The notes: generated by a model not told the origin, from the letters alone. Positions 12,251 to 23,520 are shown, numbered from the stretch's first letter. The stretch: DNA of 64,000 nt from Molanna angustata (GCA_963576475.1 OY754979.1:31918278-31982277), one strand, 5' to 3'. Numbers and translations: made by a program.

Positions 12251-12663
12251 AGCTACACATAAATAACATAAATGTTATCCTTTTTTTTATGCAAAATTTT
12301 ATATTTATTGTATGGTTTGTGTAGCATTACACTCATCAACGCACGAAGTGAAATAAAAAAATGATTATTATTAAATAAGAGTTAGTAAGGGTAACATTTT
12401 GCAAAATGAAAAATCTCATCCTCGACAATAATATGAAAATAAATTTGAGACTAAGAATGGTCAAGTTTTATGTGTGGTTATGAGGTGGAGGCAAAGATTC
12501 TCAAAGTTAATATTATAATTGGCCTTAAAGCATTTAACATCCATCGCAGAATACCATGGAATGACATGGTCAGTAACACTGAGGTACTACATAGAGCCAA
12601 CACCAGCAGATAACTATTCATAAATTATAGAGAATAAATTAAGTGTCGTATTTCGGCCATATT

Positions 12664-12975
12664 CTTCTTCTTCATCTTTGGCTGGTCCTCTTCCCAGTTC
12701 ATCTGGGGTCGGCCCTCCTGGTACGCAGTCTCCACGTCTTTCTGTCATGTGTCATCTCACTGGTCAGCTGGTCGTTCCTCAGATCTCTCTCAATACTCGT
12801 CCACCAGGTGGCCTGTGGACGGCCTCTATCTCTGTGTGGTGTGGGAATATTTAGGGCCTCCCTGACCACGTGATCGTCTCCTCTTCTATTCACATGACCA
12901 TACCACCGGAGTCTGGTTAATATATCATCCTTCAACGGGAGAGGGTCGTAGAGGGGTCGGAAGAAAGCTTTTTGC
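12664..12975 (-). pseudogene. RTE-type LINE C-terminal fragment
   Basis: The minus-strand frame reads TRLRWYGHVNRRGDDHVVRE, then DRGRPQATWW and TWRLRTRRADPR. The RWYGHVxRR box and the GRP box are typical of the C-terminal region after the RT in RTE-like elements. The 3' end carries a GAAGAAGAAG tail at about 12663-12675. RT and endonuclease are missing. Confidence 0.65.
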
Positions 12976-13214
12976 TGGCTTCGAAACATCTGGGAATGGA
13001 CCGGTAAAAGAACTGTGGAGTAGCTGTTTCACACTGCCCAGGGCAGAGAGGCTTTTTCTGTGCTGTTCTTCAACGTCGAGGGGATCTGGTATATATCGCG
13101 TGCGTTATACAAGGGTTTATACGTGATTTAAATTATTGGAATTGATAAACGAACCTGACTTGACACCAGCGTCGGCCGCCCACCCCCCCCCCCCCTTTAC
13201 TGCCTAGGCCCTTA

Positions 13215-13345
13215 GAGCCGCAACCTACGTGGACCAGGTGATCGACGACATGTGCTGTAATAGCTACGCGAAGATGAAGAGGCTGTCAGAGGACAGGGCG
13301 GAATGGAGTAGAAGAGAGGCAGCCATAGCTGTTACAAACTAATCC
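13215..13345 (+). pseudogene. RTE-type LINE C-terminal fragment
   Basis: The plus frame reads TYVDQVIDDMCCNSYAKMKR then LSEDRAEWSRREAAIAVTN and a stop, resembling the final helix of RTE-like ORFs. Upstream, at about 13180-13192, is a run of C. Confidence 0.45.
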
Positions 13346-13429
13346 TAGGATTGAAACTGATAAGGGGAAGAATATTTAATACTTACTAACTATGTGACAT
13401 ACGCCTGTCATTGGAGCATTGGAGACCTT

Positions 13430-14042
13430 TGGTGACTTTCACCAACGTAACCTAAACTGTCACCTAGCTGGGTATCACCTAAGCTTAGGTAGCCCCTAAC
13501 GTATCGTTTGTTTTTCACGAGTATTAGCGTCTTAGATGTTTTCGAAAAGAGAGTCCTACGCCGAATATGTGGTCCTGTGAAGGAAGGAGATGAATGGCGC
13601 ATAAAGAAAAATGAAGAACTGTACAAAATTTATGAAGCACCAAAGATCTCAACCCATATAAGACTGCTTAGGTTGAGATGGGCTGGCCATGTACAGAGAA
13701 TGCCAAACACGCGACTACCCAAAAAAATCATTTTTGGTCACCCGGGAGGTAAACGGAAGATGGGGAGACCAAGACTGAGATGGGAGGACGACATACGGTG
13801 AGATGCAGAAAAGCTCCTGCAGGTCCCTAACTGGAGAACGGCGGCTGAGGATAGAAGAGGTTGGAGGCGCGTGTTGAAGGAGGCCAAGGCTCGATTTGGG
13901 CTGTAGCGCCATCGAAGAAGAAGATTAGCGTCTTAGGTAACTCTTATGTAGGTGGTGAAACGAAAATTCACGTTAGGTAGGTACTACATAAGAATTCTTA
14001 GGTAGCACCTAAGCGTTAGGGGGGCGTCGGTGAAAGTCAACA
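13430..14042. mobile_element. Short MITE-like element split by an RTE insertion
   Basis: The ends are inverted: TGACTTTCACCAACG at about 13434-13448 against the complement of CGTCGGTGAAAGTCA at 14025-14039. The interior is rich in inverted CCTAAG/CTTAGG motifs. Without the RTE and one target copy it would be about 212 bp. I could not define a clean target duplication. Confidence 0.5.
13523..13936 (+). mobile_element. 5'-truncated RTE copy with 13-bp target duplication
   Basis: ATTAGCGTCTTAG at 13523-13535 and 13924-13936 flanks a 388-bp insert. The insert encodes VFEKRVLRRICGPVKEG, LRLRWAGHVQRMPNTRLPKK, GRPRLRWEDDIR, a stop (TGA at 13800), then DAEKLLQVPNW and a C-terminus ending ARFGL. The end carries GAAGAAGAAG. 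This is the C-terminus of an RTE-like retrotransposon. The internal TGA makes it non-functional even as a fragment. Confidence 0.8.
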
Positions 14043-14475
14043 CTTATGTGTTTGTATCATGTGTTAACTTGTGTGTGCATATTTCAATGTTCTGTTGCTG
14101 TCTTATATAAATAAATAAATAAATTATATAGGACTGCATCAATCATAAATATGTGTACCAATCGATGTTCATTTTTGAGAATCTATATGCACATCACGAT
14201 AGTTTTATAGTGCCCAAAGCATTTTATTATTAATAAAAATAATTTCCTCTTTTTTCGAATTACGACATTAATTTCATAATTGAAATAAAACAATATCAAA
14301 AAAATAAAAATATGAATTCCTGCACATCATAACTGATACGATTTAAACGGATAATTCGTATATTATTGCATCCCGTGTTGCCAACTTTAAAGCAATTCCT
14401 ATAAATCTTACAGTTTCAACAATTCACAATGGCGCTTGGTACATTTATTTCATTAGATACGATGTTCGTTTGATA
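14043..14475. other. AT-rich spacer with a LINE-like tail
   Basis: ATAAATAAATAAATAAATTA at about 14108-14127 looks like a LINE tail. Nothing else is recognised. Confidence 0.4.
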
Positions 14476-14825
14476 AAATGAGTGGGTTTTGGCCAACGTT
14501 TAGCGCCACAACTACATAACATTGATTGACTGTAGATAAATTTATTACAATACTTCATTTAATGATAATAATTATATATTTTTATACCGCCATTTTATAA
14601 AAAAAAATCTTAGGGAACTGTTGCATTTTTATTCTGTACTACATAGCTTTAATGTCCCACCGTTGGTCAAGAATGTAAATTAGTGAAGGAATAAGCAATC
14701 GTTTTTATAATATTGTCACACAAATTTTTTGCAAAATCGTACTATGAAAAGTAGTTTGAAATTTAATTGAGTTTAAGCGTTGTAAAATGTTTAAGTGATG
14801 GCCTCAACCCATTTGTTTTATATAT
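14476..14825. repeat. MITE-like element with GTGGGTTTTGGCCAACG ends
   Basis: The left end (AAAATGAGTGGGTTTTGGCC) is inverted with respect to the right end near 14786-14822 (GATGGCCTCAACCCATTTGT). Related right-end sequence occurs at about 14903-14925, 15046-15070, 32692-32717 and 41424-41450. Confidence 0.4.
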
Positions 14826-15119
14826 AAGTACATACAATGTCTGCTCGCATTGACTATGGGAAATGGTTTTAAATATGACTGATTGTAAGGAGACAATGTT
14901 GTAAAGAGTTTGGTTTTGGCTACAACCCCCATTTTTATATATTGTCATCAAAAGCAAATAATGTGTTTTGTAAAAATTTAGTGATTTCGGATGATGGGAA
15001 ATGGTTTAAAATTTGATTACACAAATGTCCTGAAAAGATTCTAGTGTTGGTCACATCCCATTCGTTTTAATATTTTTTCGTGAAGTGTGGGAAACTGTCT
15101 TAAAAAACAAAGATATTCC

Positions 15120-15395
15120 CATATATCTAAAGAGAAAAATGTTTGTAACATGTATCCTGCTTGTGCTTAGGTACGTGTGGTCTGGAAACTATCACGCCAA
15201 CTGCACGGACCATAAATAAGCTAAAATGCACACAAAGACCTATGGTAAGGCAAATGCTCGGCGTAAGTCTAATTAAGACAGAATAAGAAATGAGGAAATC
15301 AGACTCCCAGCGCTGGAAGATACTAAGAAGAGGTCTACATCCAACAGTGGAGAGATGGCTGAAGGAAGAAGAAGAAGACCTAATAACAAGTTTAC
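15120..15395 (+). pseudogene. RTE 3' fragment, damaged
   Basis: Nucleotide match to the RTE at 53265-53640 (ATGTTTGTAACATGTATCCT shared at the left end) and to its 3' end at 54455-54590 (GTGGAGAGATGGCTGAA, GAAGAAGAAGAA). The reading frame is broken. It abuts SINE family 2 sequence at its 3' side. Confidence 0.65.
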
Positions 15396-15465
15396 ACATT
15401 CTGGAGACTTATGATATTTCTTATCTCACAGATCCAGACCGAAAACACAATTGAAATATACTGTG
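15396..15465 (-). repeat. SINE family 2, body fragment
   Basis: Contains CATTCTGGAGACTTATGATA and CACAGATCCAGACCGAAAAC, the body of the SINE at 34418-34624. The tRNA-like head is absent. Confidence 0.6.
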
Positions 15466-15752
15466 TCTCTATTAATTTTGCGTTCCACGTATGTCATAGG
15501 GTTTATGGGTATTTTTGTATATTTAAGTGGAACGGATAAGATTTTTTTCTTCAATCTGACGATGCTCGTCGAAGAGCATTACCGATGTATGGAAGCCGCG
15601 ACTGTGATTAAAATTAATTGGGAAAATTAAATATGATTACTTATTCATTTTCCATATGATCCATTACGATCAAGTTACATTATCGATGTCTATATTAATA
15701 TGTCAATTTCGACGACACTGATATTGCCCGGTATTTTTTTTTAAATTCAACC

Positions 15753-15873
15753 GCCACCCGCTCTGCATGTGGAGACTGTTATCGGCCCCTTCACAGCGAG
15801 AAAAAAAAATGCACAGCACGAAGAGTAGCTCAAAGAGCGCCTTTAGATTAGGAATCTCTTCACTATAGTGCAA
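15753..15873. repeat. Unclassified interspersed repeat, copy 2
   Basis: Inverted partial copy of 4072-4205: CCACCCGCTCTGCAT and ACGAAGAGTAGCTC are shared. Confidence 0.4.
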
Positions 15874-15989
15874 AACGATTCATAATTCACATATTGTGGT
15901 TGTGTTCTACAAATATTTATTCCCTTTAATAGAATGATCGTTTCCAGCTGAAACGATTGTCCTGTGACATAAAAACATCCAACCTTAAT

Positions 15990-16215
15990 CAGTTATGTTA
16001 CTACACAAGATCCAGAAAAAGACATCGGAGGGACTACGTAGCCAGGATGGACAGTGATAGACTTGCGTATATAGCAGCAAATTAAATCCCTTCTGGTCGC
16101 CGTCTGCCCGGAAGGCCACCCAAGACATGAAAGGATAGTTAAACTTCTTCATCTCAGGACGAGGCATACTTTTTGTATTACAGACCAACTGGTCTACTAA
16201 AAGAAGAAGAAGATA
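15990..16215 (+). pseudogene. RTE-like C-terminal fragment
   Basis: The plus frame reads RRDYVARMDSDRLAYIAAN, stop, IPSGRRLPGRPPKT, with an AAGAAGAAGAAGA tail at 16200-16213. The RLPGRPPKT box and the tail type fit RTE-like LINEs. Two or more stops interrupt it. Confidence 0.5.
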
Positions 16216-17194
16216 CCCTTATTAGGTTTATCGTTTTCATTGCCTATTACTCCTACTTAAGATATCGCTTTTAGGATTTACTAGGCAGAATACAAAAAAT
16301 AATATTTAATTTTCACGTTGCGTATATGTTAATAACTCCTTAAATAATATACTTAACTAAGGATAATCTTATTTATCTTAGAAGGGTTTTATTAACGTCA
16401 TCTTATTCTTTATCTCGTGAATATAATTCAACGGGTTTTCGAAAAATAATAATTATGAGGGTTATTTTGAGAGTAAAAAAAGCTCCCCGAAAATCCTTAG
16501 ATAAATTTAAAATCAACGCCGATATATAGGTATATTTTCTCAGAATGTTATCAGGGGTTAAGAGAGATTATCAGACTCTCAATCAGGGGTTGAAAACCTT
16601 TTTTGAAACTTTTCTAGAAAAGAATCGGTGTTGGTTATATTAAAAGATATATTTACAAGTATATTATTTTTACACGCATTACACATAACATACGAAAGAT
16701 AATTTTTTTTTTTGAAAAAATATTACAGAAAATACATTTTGCCTATATGAGTTACTATTACGAGTTGAAATCGGTAAATTTTCACAGAAATAAACCAAAG
16801 CTTGTGAAAATTAGACTGTATTTAAGCGCCGACTGCTATATGTTCATTTTAAATTATTGTACTACCTACAGACAAAGAATGGTCCGTCATCAGTCTATTA
16901 AAACTGCATTCTACAATAATATGGACACATTGGTAGAAGGGCTCCTGTTGACCTAGAGAAAATATCGTTATGGGAAGCTGGAGAGTTGATAATCAGATGG
17001 AGTGACCTTGTCTAGTCCACTACAGGATTCTTAAATACTGGAACCCTTCAATTTACCCACCGTCCTACATGATGGCAGACCATTCATCGAATGATTGACT
17101 GCAGCCGCTTTCCTCAGACTTAGTGCCCAGGGAGAGTAAAATATTAAGTAAACATTCTTATTAAGGTTTAACTAACAAAATTTTCAGACAATGC
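16216..17194. other. No gene recognised
   Basis: AT-rich. One 69-codon ORF (16747-16956) has no recognisable domain. Confidence 0.4.
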
Positions 17195-17265
17195 AAAAAA
17201 GGCGCATGTCGTTGATATAAATGTTGAATAACATTGGACCAAGAAGTGATCCTTGTAGATCATTA
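17195..17265 (-). pseudogene. Isolated RT motif fragment
   Basis: The minus strand reads LQGSLLGPMLFNIYINDMR, the conserved RT block around QGSxLGPxLF of non-LTR elements. Nothing RT-like continues on either side. Confidence 0.5.
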
Positions 17266-17644
17266 AGTTAGTATAAGTAAAGCGTTCGTTGATTCGAGTT
17301 TTTGAATGTAGCTATCTATCATTTTGCGTCATGATGCCGCGGAGAAAATACATAGATTCTTTACTGGGATTCCAATATATGACACTCTACCATAATGTTC
17401 GGCATATACCAGTTATTGTACCTACTTTTGATTTAATTACAAAAAAAACATGTTAGCACCCACCCGCTATAAATTTTTGAGTCAAACTCGTAAACAACAA
17501 CAAAAAACTGTCATTCTGTCGTTTTGTTTTTCCAAAAATATAATTTTGTTTGAACAACAATGGGTATCATTCGGCGGGCATGTGTGATTAGATAAAGTTC
17601 ACCTCAGTGAATTAATTTGGAGGCACGTTGTTTTCGAATGCCTA

Positions 17645-17860
17645 ACGAGTAGTGATGTGTAAAATCAAGACCAATTTTTTCAGTCTTAATCTTGATGTTA
17701 TTCAAAATGCGAGACCAATAATGTATGTGACACTCACTGGTAGACCAATATCATGACCATGGGTCTTACGAGACTTGCAAGACTATGACTTGATATGCAA
17801 GACCACCATCAAGGTAATGCTTTGTCAATGACATAAAGCAAGTTTTTACAGTTTCACAAA
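17645..17860. repeat. CAAGACC-rich repeat, left copy
   Basis: Contains GTAGTGATG, AATCAAGACC, GACTTGCAAGACT and GCAAGACC. A related inverted segment lies at 19085-19200. Possibly the two ends of an unclassified element. Confidence 0.3.
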
Positions 17861-18000
17861 TTTATTAATATCTAGTTTTTTGTAGAAAAGTAAGTAATTA
17901 ACTACCAATAATCGAATCTATCTATAAATTGACGTTTTTTTTTTAATATTTTGCTGTAATAACTAAATTTCAACAGAAAAATGAATATGAGTCTCACACA

Positions 18001-18250
18001 TACACATACCATCACGCCGTGTCCCTTACGAGGTAGGCAGAGATAATCGAGCGCCATACTCCTCTATTTTTGCACGGCTTTCAGGCTTCCTTTACATTCA
18101 TGCATCGTCTCATGCTCGTAGATGGTTCAAGCTTCTTATGTTTCCGTCTTTCTCAAATATCATTCACATGGTCATGCCATCCCTTTCTGGGGCGGCCCCT
18201 GCTATTCACTCCATCTCTTACACCTATGTATATTTCTTTACCAGTCGTTC
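18001..18250 (-). pseudogene. RTE 3' end, family with CCATCACGCCGT terminus
   Basis: The plus strand shows CATACCATCACGCCGTGTCC then the complement of RTE C-terminal coding sequence: ATTCACATGGTCATGCCATC is antisense to the GRPRKSWHDHIN region seen at 42843-43298. Related copies are at 20985-21135 and 59850-59960/61263-61480. Confidence 0.65.
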
Positions 18251-18335
18251 ATCATTCCTTATTTCAATATATTCAAACTACAAAAAAATAAACATGAGTC
18301 AAATCTCAAATCAAATAATGAGTAGATCTGAGAGT

Positions 18336-18490
18336 AGCGGCAGAGCGGTTAGCGTAACGAGTTACTAATCCAGTGGTTGCGAGTTCGAATCCTGCCACGA
18401 ACGTTTCTTTCGCATATATGTAGTACAAGCATTTGTGCTTATTTTAGGAAAGGTATGATGATAACAAGGACATAAACATTCTTATTTTAA
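18336..18490 (+). repeat. tRNA-derived SINE, family 1
   Basis: Well-preserved head: GGCAGAGCGGTTAGCG (A-box region) and GCGAGTTCGAATCCTGCC (B box). The body includes GTACAAGCATTTGTGCTTA. Confidence 0.75.
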
Positions 18491-18779
18491 GAAAAAATAA
18501 ATATTTTATACTTTTTAAGACACGCTCGTTTTGCCTATTAAAGACATTTTCGACTGATAAAGTAAAAAATGAATCACATTCAAATTAACAAACAATAAAA
18601 TATTTAGAAGGTTTTTTATTGAAGGAAGATTTAAATTTAAAAGTGATTATTTTTTAGATTATGGTCATTCATAGATTTTTTGTTTTTTTTAAGATATTTA
18701 TTTTTTAATAAAAAAATAATACAATGTTTATTTTCCCGCCAAACTGCAAAGCAGTTTTTTGGCAAAACTTATTAAGTAA

Positions 18780-19075
18780 ACATGTCTCAAATATTAAAAA
18801 AAAAAAAAAAACAGAAACTAAACAAAAATTTAAAAGATTAAAATTTTTTTTTAATAAACCTTACACATAGGTAATATACATTATACCTATAATTAATCAA
18901 AAATAATAATTCAAAGTCTAACGAACGCTTGATTTCAGATACAGATGTTTCAGAGTATTTTTTATAATTACTATTTTCGTTTCGTCAGACTTTAAAATAT
19001 TTCTTATCCTAATCGGCAACGCGTTAATAATATGCGGCACAAGATGTTTCCTGGTACGATCTCCATACACGTTGT
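18780..19075 (-). pseudogene. LINE RT C-terminus remnant
   Basis: The minus frame reads VYGDRTRKHLVPHIINALP then IIKNTLKHLYL, like the extreme C-terminus of CR1/Jockey-group ORF2 proteins. The residues before VYGD come from a flanking repeat. An AT-rich 3' UTR follows. Confidence 0.5.
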
Positions 19076-19495
19076 TTGTCTTAGGTACCTGCTGGGCGCG
19101 CTCCATCTTGCAAGACCAAGACCTCGCATGATAGACTATAACCATGACTGGAAGACTAATCTCGGTCTGAATCTTGTTATGCATTTTTTCATCACTACAG
19201 ACGAGTTTTTTTTAATAAAATATGAGTCGGGATTGTTTCATCCCGGAACGTGTACACGAATGTCGATTATCAAAATTGAAAAATTATTGTCCAGCATATA
19301 ATAAATTGATTAACCGTGTTGACATGTGGCAATAATTTTAGTTTGATATGACATATTGTCTAGAATGAAAAAAATATTCTAATAAGTCATTTTAATGTGC
19401 GAGGTCTTACATATATTTCATCACAGCGGTTGTCAATATGAGGTGAATAATAAAGAAAAAATGATGAAAGTTTTATTTACTCTACACTGGAGACT

Positions 19496-20102
19496 GGGCC
19501 TGTATTACAGTCTCAGTTTAATAGCTAAACTCAAGTTTTACAAAAATACAGCGTATTACAGTGTCCGTTTAGACCTAATTTTCCCTCAAATACGTCACTA
19601 ATACGACAAATATTTAACTCAACGTTTCTGGCGGATTAAGTACTTAATGGTGAGTCAACTGTTATTTGCTAGGCAACGCGTGTAGTTTCAGTTTCTATCA
19701 CTAGAGGCGTTAGGCAACAAGTTTAGTTTCAGTGTTCTATCACTAGAGCCGTTAGTTGTATCGACGGTGGTGCCACACAACAAAACAAACTGACAGCCAT
19801 ATTGAAATGAACATGGGCATTTAAAAGCATTATTTTGGTGAAAAAATTAAATTTACCATGTTGGATAATAAAACAATAGTATTTCAAGTCGGAGTGTCCC
19901 GTTTTATAGTTCGTATTATTTGAGGTTATTTAAAATTTGACAGATAAAAACCACAGAAAAAGTAAAATATGTCTATAATTGAAGATTTAGTAACTGACAT
20001 GTCATATTGCACTGTAATACGGAAATGGATTCAATTTCACCTTAACATTAATCTTGAGTTTAACAAACTCAATGAATTGAGGGCCGACTGTAATACCGGG
20101 CC
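19496..20102. mobile_element. MITE family GGGCCGGTATTA, copy 1
   Basis: About 607 bp and highly similar throughout to 58825-59385. The ends are GGGCCTGTATTA on the left and the complement of TAATACCGGGCC on the right, slightly mutated versions of the 12-bp perfect inverted ends of copy 2. It contains an extra internal duplication (CTATCACTAGAG twice, about 19698 and 19739). No ORF. Confidence 0.75.
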
Positions 20103-20984
20103 ATAGAATAATAATAAAACTATAGAATACTCATTCCTATACTATACAATACCTCGCTGAAAAGTGAAGCCGTTTTATTGGCCGGCTTGTGTCAATATAT
20201 GTATGACTCTACTGGTAGACATTGTTCGTATAGTACTACTTGTTATGACTATGACTGCGTAAATAATTTTGCAAGCAGTTAAAAAAATTTCTATTTGGAG
20301 AATGTATCACGCGGACGGCCAAATAAATGATTAGTGAATGCTCGTAGCAAAATGTTGACCAAATTAGTCAACGTAAAGCAGTCGCATTTACTGCAGGCTA
20401 AAGAGTATTCTGTACTATTATTATTCTATGACTGGAGAGTAAAAAATAATAGAGATATTGTGCAATCTTCAATCGTTCGATAATGACGGATTCTAATTTT
20501 TGTGATTCAATAAATAACGGGTAGTATGAAAACATATTATTTAATATTTAAAAATCATTACGAAATTTTCACTCTGTAAACGAAACAACATTAAACTTCC
20601 TACTTAAATAAAAAATAATCATCAAATATCTTGAAGTTCGGGGGACCTTAGGAAAAACGTTTGAGAAATTGTGAATATGTATACCTTATCCATTGATCAT
20701 CTACATAATTACATCGACGACATAGTGGATAGATGAATACTCAAGGCGGTACACTTGTGGGTGTGTATGTTTGGGTATGTTTGAATCCCGGAAAATGATT
20801 TTTATTACATTGTACCTACCGATCATAAATCTGTTTAATTGTATATTTAATTTCGATAATGAACGACGTGTTTTTCGATAAATTTGAAGTTGTCTGTGTA
20901 TTACATGTCATTATTGCTGGAGTATATTGTAATGGATGTATTTTTTTACAACCGAGTTACGTTTGTCACAGCAAATTAACAAGG
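20103..20984. other. No gene recognised
   Basis: AT-rich spacer without motifs that I can name. Confidence 0.4.
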
Positions 20985-21135
20985 ATATACATACATACAT
21001 ACCATCACGCCGTGTCTTTGACGGGGCAGGCAGAGAGAACCGAACGCCATTTATTTCTTTCTTGATCGCCTCGTCGACATTCATACATCGATTTTCAAAA
21101 TACCGTTCACATGGATGTGCCATCCCAATAAACAA
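20985..21135 (-). pseudogene. RTE 3' end, CCATCACGCCGT family
   Basis: ACATACATACCATCACGCCG leads into the complement of the RTE C-terminus, as at 18001. It is truncated where the SINE at 21137 begins. Confidence 0.6.
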
Positions 21136-21136
21136 G

Positions 21137-21345
21137 GATGTCGTGGCACAGTTGGTAAGCCGTTGGGTTTCTGTGCGGGCGTCCTGGGTTCGATTCCCAG
21201 CAGAGGAGAAATTTATTTAAATTTATTTCTCATGCAAATATTGCTTCTCTGGGCTGGAAACACTGGTTAGTTGGAAGAAATTGCCATACGACAATAAACT
21301 CGCCACTTGCGCAGGGTGCAAGGAAGTATTCATTATTATTATTAT
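21137..21345 (+). repeat. tRNA-derived SINE, family 3, with LINE-like 3' tail
   Basis: Head: TGTCGTGGCACAGTTGGTAA (A box) and CTGGGTTCGATTCCCAGC (B box). The 3' part GTTAGTTGGAAGAAATTGCC then ACGACAATAAACTCGCCACT matches the 3' UTR of the LINE family at 6232-6945. It ends in an (ATT)n tail at 21332-21345, into which the Dong-like element is inserted. Confidence 0.75.
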
Positions 21346-21568
21346 CATTGGAGATTGATCTCGGTTATGGTTCGGTAGTTTCCTTCACAACGGAGCGTAC
21401 TCAGGTTGTGAGGCTATGTGTTTGTGTGTCTGTGTGGTTGTGTGTCTGTGTGGTTGTGTGTAGTTGTTTAAAGTGGTACCTGTAGAAATTTTCTGACTAT
21501 TGTGCATGTGTTGATAATTGTAGTTTTTTGTATGTTGGTGATTACGTATGGGGGTAACTTTAGTATGT

Positions 21569-22180
21569 CTATATTTTTTGGAGAGTTTTTGGTATGATGC
21601 CTGTAGACGATAATATTATTGGGACTATTGTTACTTTTTCTTGTTTCCACTGTGATTTTATCTGTTCTGCTAAAGGTATGTATTTATCTATTTTTTCTAA
21701 ATGTTTCTTTTGTAGATTTGCTGTATTTGGTATCGATATTTCTATTAAATATGTGTGTTTATGTATTTTGTCGATTAATGTAATGTCTGGTCGGTTATGT
21801 AGGTTTGTTCTGTCTGTGATTATGTCTCTATTCCAGTATAGTTTGTAGTTATCATTTTCTGTTACAGCTGGGGGTGTGTATTGATACCACTTGGGGTGTG
21901 TTTCGATAAGTTTATGTTTGTGGGCTAGTTCCAAATATATGTGTTTGCAGATGTTATTGTGTCTTATTGTATATTCCGTCGGTGCAAGAGTTGAGCAGCC
22001 ACCTGTTATGTGTTCTATTGTTTCTTTTTGTAATTTGCACTTTCTGCATGTGTCGTTTGTTATTGTATTGTCTTTTATAATATGTTTCGTGTAGCTTTTT
22101 GTTTTTATTATTTTGTCCTGAATAGCTATGATAAATCCTTCTGTTTCTGCGTATAGGTCTGAGTGTTTGAGCCAATTATT
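21569..22180 (-). pseudogene. Dong-like C-terminus: CCHC knuckle and restriction-like endonuclease
   Basis: After the second frame change the frame reads AETEGFIIAIQDKIIKTK, then CRKCKLQKETIEHITGGC (CX2CX8HX4C), then the open segment starting at 21934. In that segment RPD is at residues 48-50 and an acidic residue, E65, sits in LIEISIPN where family members often have D. KIDKY follows. This is the PD-(D/E)xK-type endonuclease that nicks the target in REL-ENDO elements. The stop at 21569 after GIIPKTLQKI looks like the natural end. Confidence 0.75.
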
Positions 22181-22561
22181 ACTAAGGGCTTTATCAATAT
22201 GTTGTTGTTGTAGATGACTTGGGTGTATTCCTGTAATGTTTTATTTTTCCATGTTTCAATTTTTGCGTCATGTGTTGTTATTTTTAGATTGCGTTCGTTG
22301 TCGTTAAGTGTAAGTGGTGAGTATGTGTGATCTATGTTTATGATTTCGTTATGTATTGGGCTATTTCGTTTTGTGTAGAAGTATTGTCTTAAGTTATTTA
22401 TTTGTGTATGGTGTAGATTTTTTATGTCTATGAGTCCTCTTCCTCCTTCCTCTCTTGGCAGTGTGAATCTTTCTATTGCTGAATGTTCGTGGTGAATTCT
22501 ATGTTTTGATGATGTTGTTCTGAGTTTAATGTTGAGATCGTAAAGTTCCGTATTGGTCCAT

Positions 22562-23520
22562 TTAATTACCTATTCCAAATGTATATGTTAGTACTGGTAT
22601 TGCGTATGTGTTTATTGCTTTAGTCATATTTTTTCCATTTAGTTGTGTTTTGAGGAGGATATTTAGTCTTTTAAGGTATTCGTTTTTGGTGGTTTCTTTT
22701 ATCTTTTTATCTTTTATGCTTGGGTTCTGGAGAATTCCCAAGTATTTATAAAATTCATCTTCGTCCATTGCGCGTATTATTTCATTCGTATCCTTCAAGG
22801 TGCTTCCCGTGTGTTCCTTGGGTTTACCTCTTACTATTGAGCATGTGTTGCATTTATCAATACCGAATTTCATTTTTATGTCATTACTAAAGCGTTCAGT
22901 TTTATAAATTAGTTGTTTTAGTTCGTCATTATTTTTGCCATATAGTTTTAAATCGTCCATGTATAAAAGGTGGTTGATTTTTATAGGATTGGTATTTAAG
23001 TTGTGTGTTGTGATTTTGTAGCCAAGTTTGCTTTTGTTAAGCATCTTGGAGAGTGGGTTGAGGGAGATACAGAACCATAGTGCGCTTAGGGAGTCACCTT
23101 GAAAGATTCCGGTTTTAATGTTTATTTGTTTTGATTTTATCATTTTGTTGTTTAGTTTTAGGTATATTGTCGTGTTCCAGGTGTTCATTATTTGTTTTAA
23201 AAATTCTACAAGTTTTATGTCAATTTTGTATATTTCTAGTTTTTTACTAACCATGAGTGGGGGACACTATCAAAGGATTTTTGGTAATCTATGTATGCAC
23301 AGTACATGTTCCTTTTCTTCTTTATCGCCTGATTTGTTACTGTCCGGTCGATGATGATTTGTTCTTTGCATCCTCTGCTTTGCTTTCTGCATCCTTTTTG
23401 TTCTTCTGTCAATATGTTATTTTGTGTTAGGAAAAGATCTATTTTTGTAGTTATAATTGAGGTAAGAATTTTGTATATTGTGGGTAGACATGTGATTGGA
23501 CGATATTTAGATGGATTTTT
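22562..23520 (-). pseudogene. Dong-like reverse transcriptase domain
   Basis: The RT copies element RNA into DNA at the nicked target. Coding begins at the truncation point with PSKYRPITCLPTIYKI. The palm aspartate of motif A sits in YIDYQKSFDSV, upstream of the first ATG of the last open segment. Within the open segment starting at 23254, QGDS is at residues 52-55 and the catalytic YMDD at 98-101, followed by KMKFGIDKC. The frame closes at 22562 (TYTFGIGN, stop), where homologous coding resumes in another frame (WTNTELYDLN), so this is a frameshift and not the natural end. Confidence 0.8.

Larger units (their letters stand above)
21346..23520 (-). mobile_element. R4/Dong-clade non-LTR retrotransposon, 5'-truncated
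   Basis: About 2.2 kb on the minus strand. In order: RT fingers (KYRPITCLPTIYKI), RT motif A (CAYIDYQKSFDSVPH), a QGDS block, YMDD, a C-terminal region ending LPREEGGRGLIDIKN, a CCHC knuckle, and a restriction-like endonuclease. This order and the YMDD/RLE combination are those of the R4/Dong clade. The copy lies between a TTA-repeat SINE tail (21332-21345) and another TTA repeat (23521-23539). The N-terminal part is missing and at least two frameshifts break the ORF (near 22560 and 22185). The 3' UTR (21346-21468) is TG-rich on the plus strand. Confidence 0.85.
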
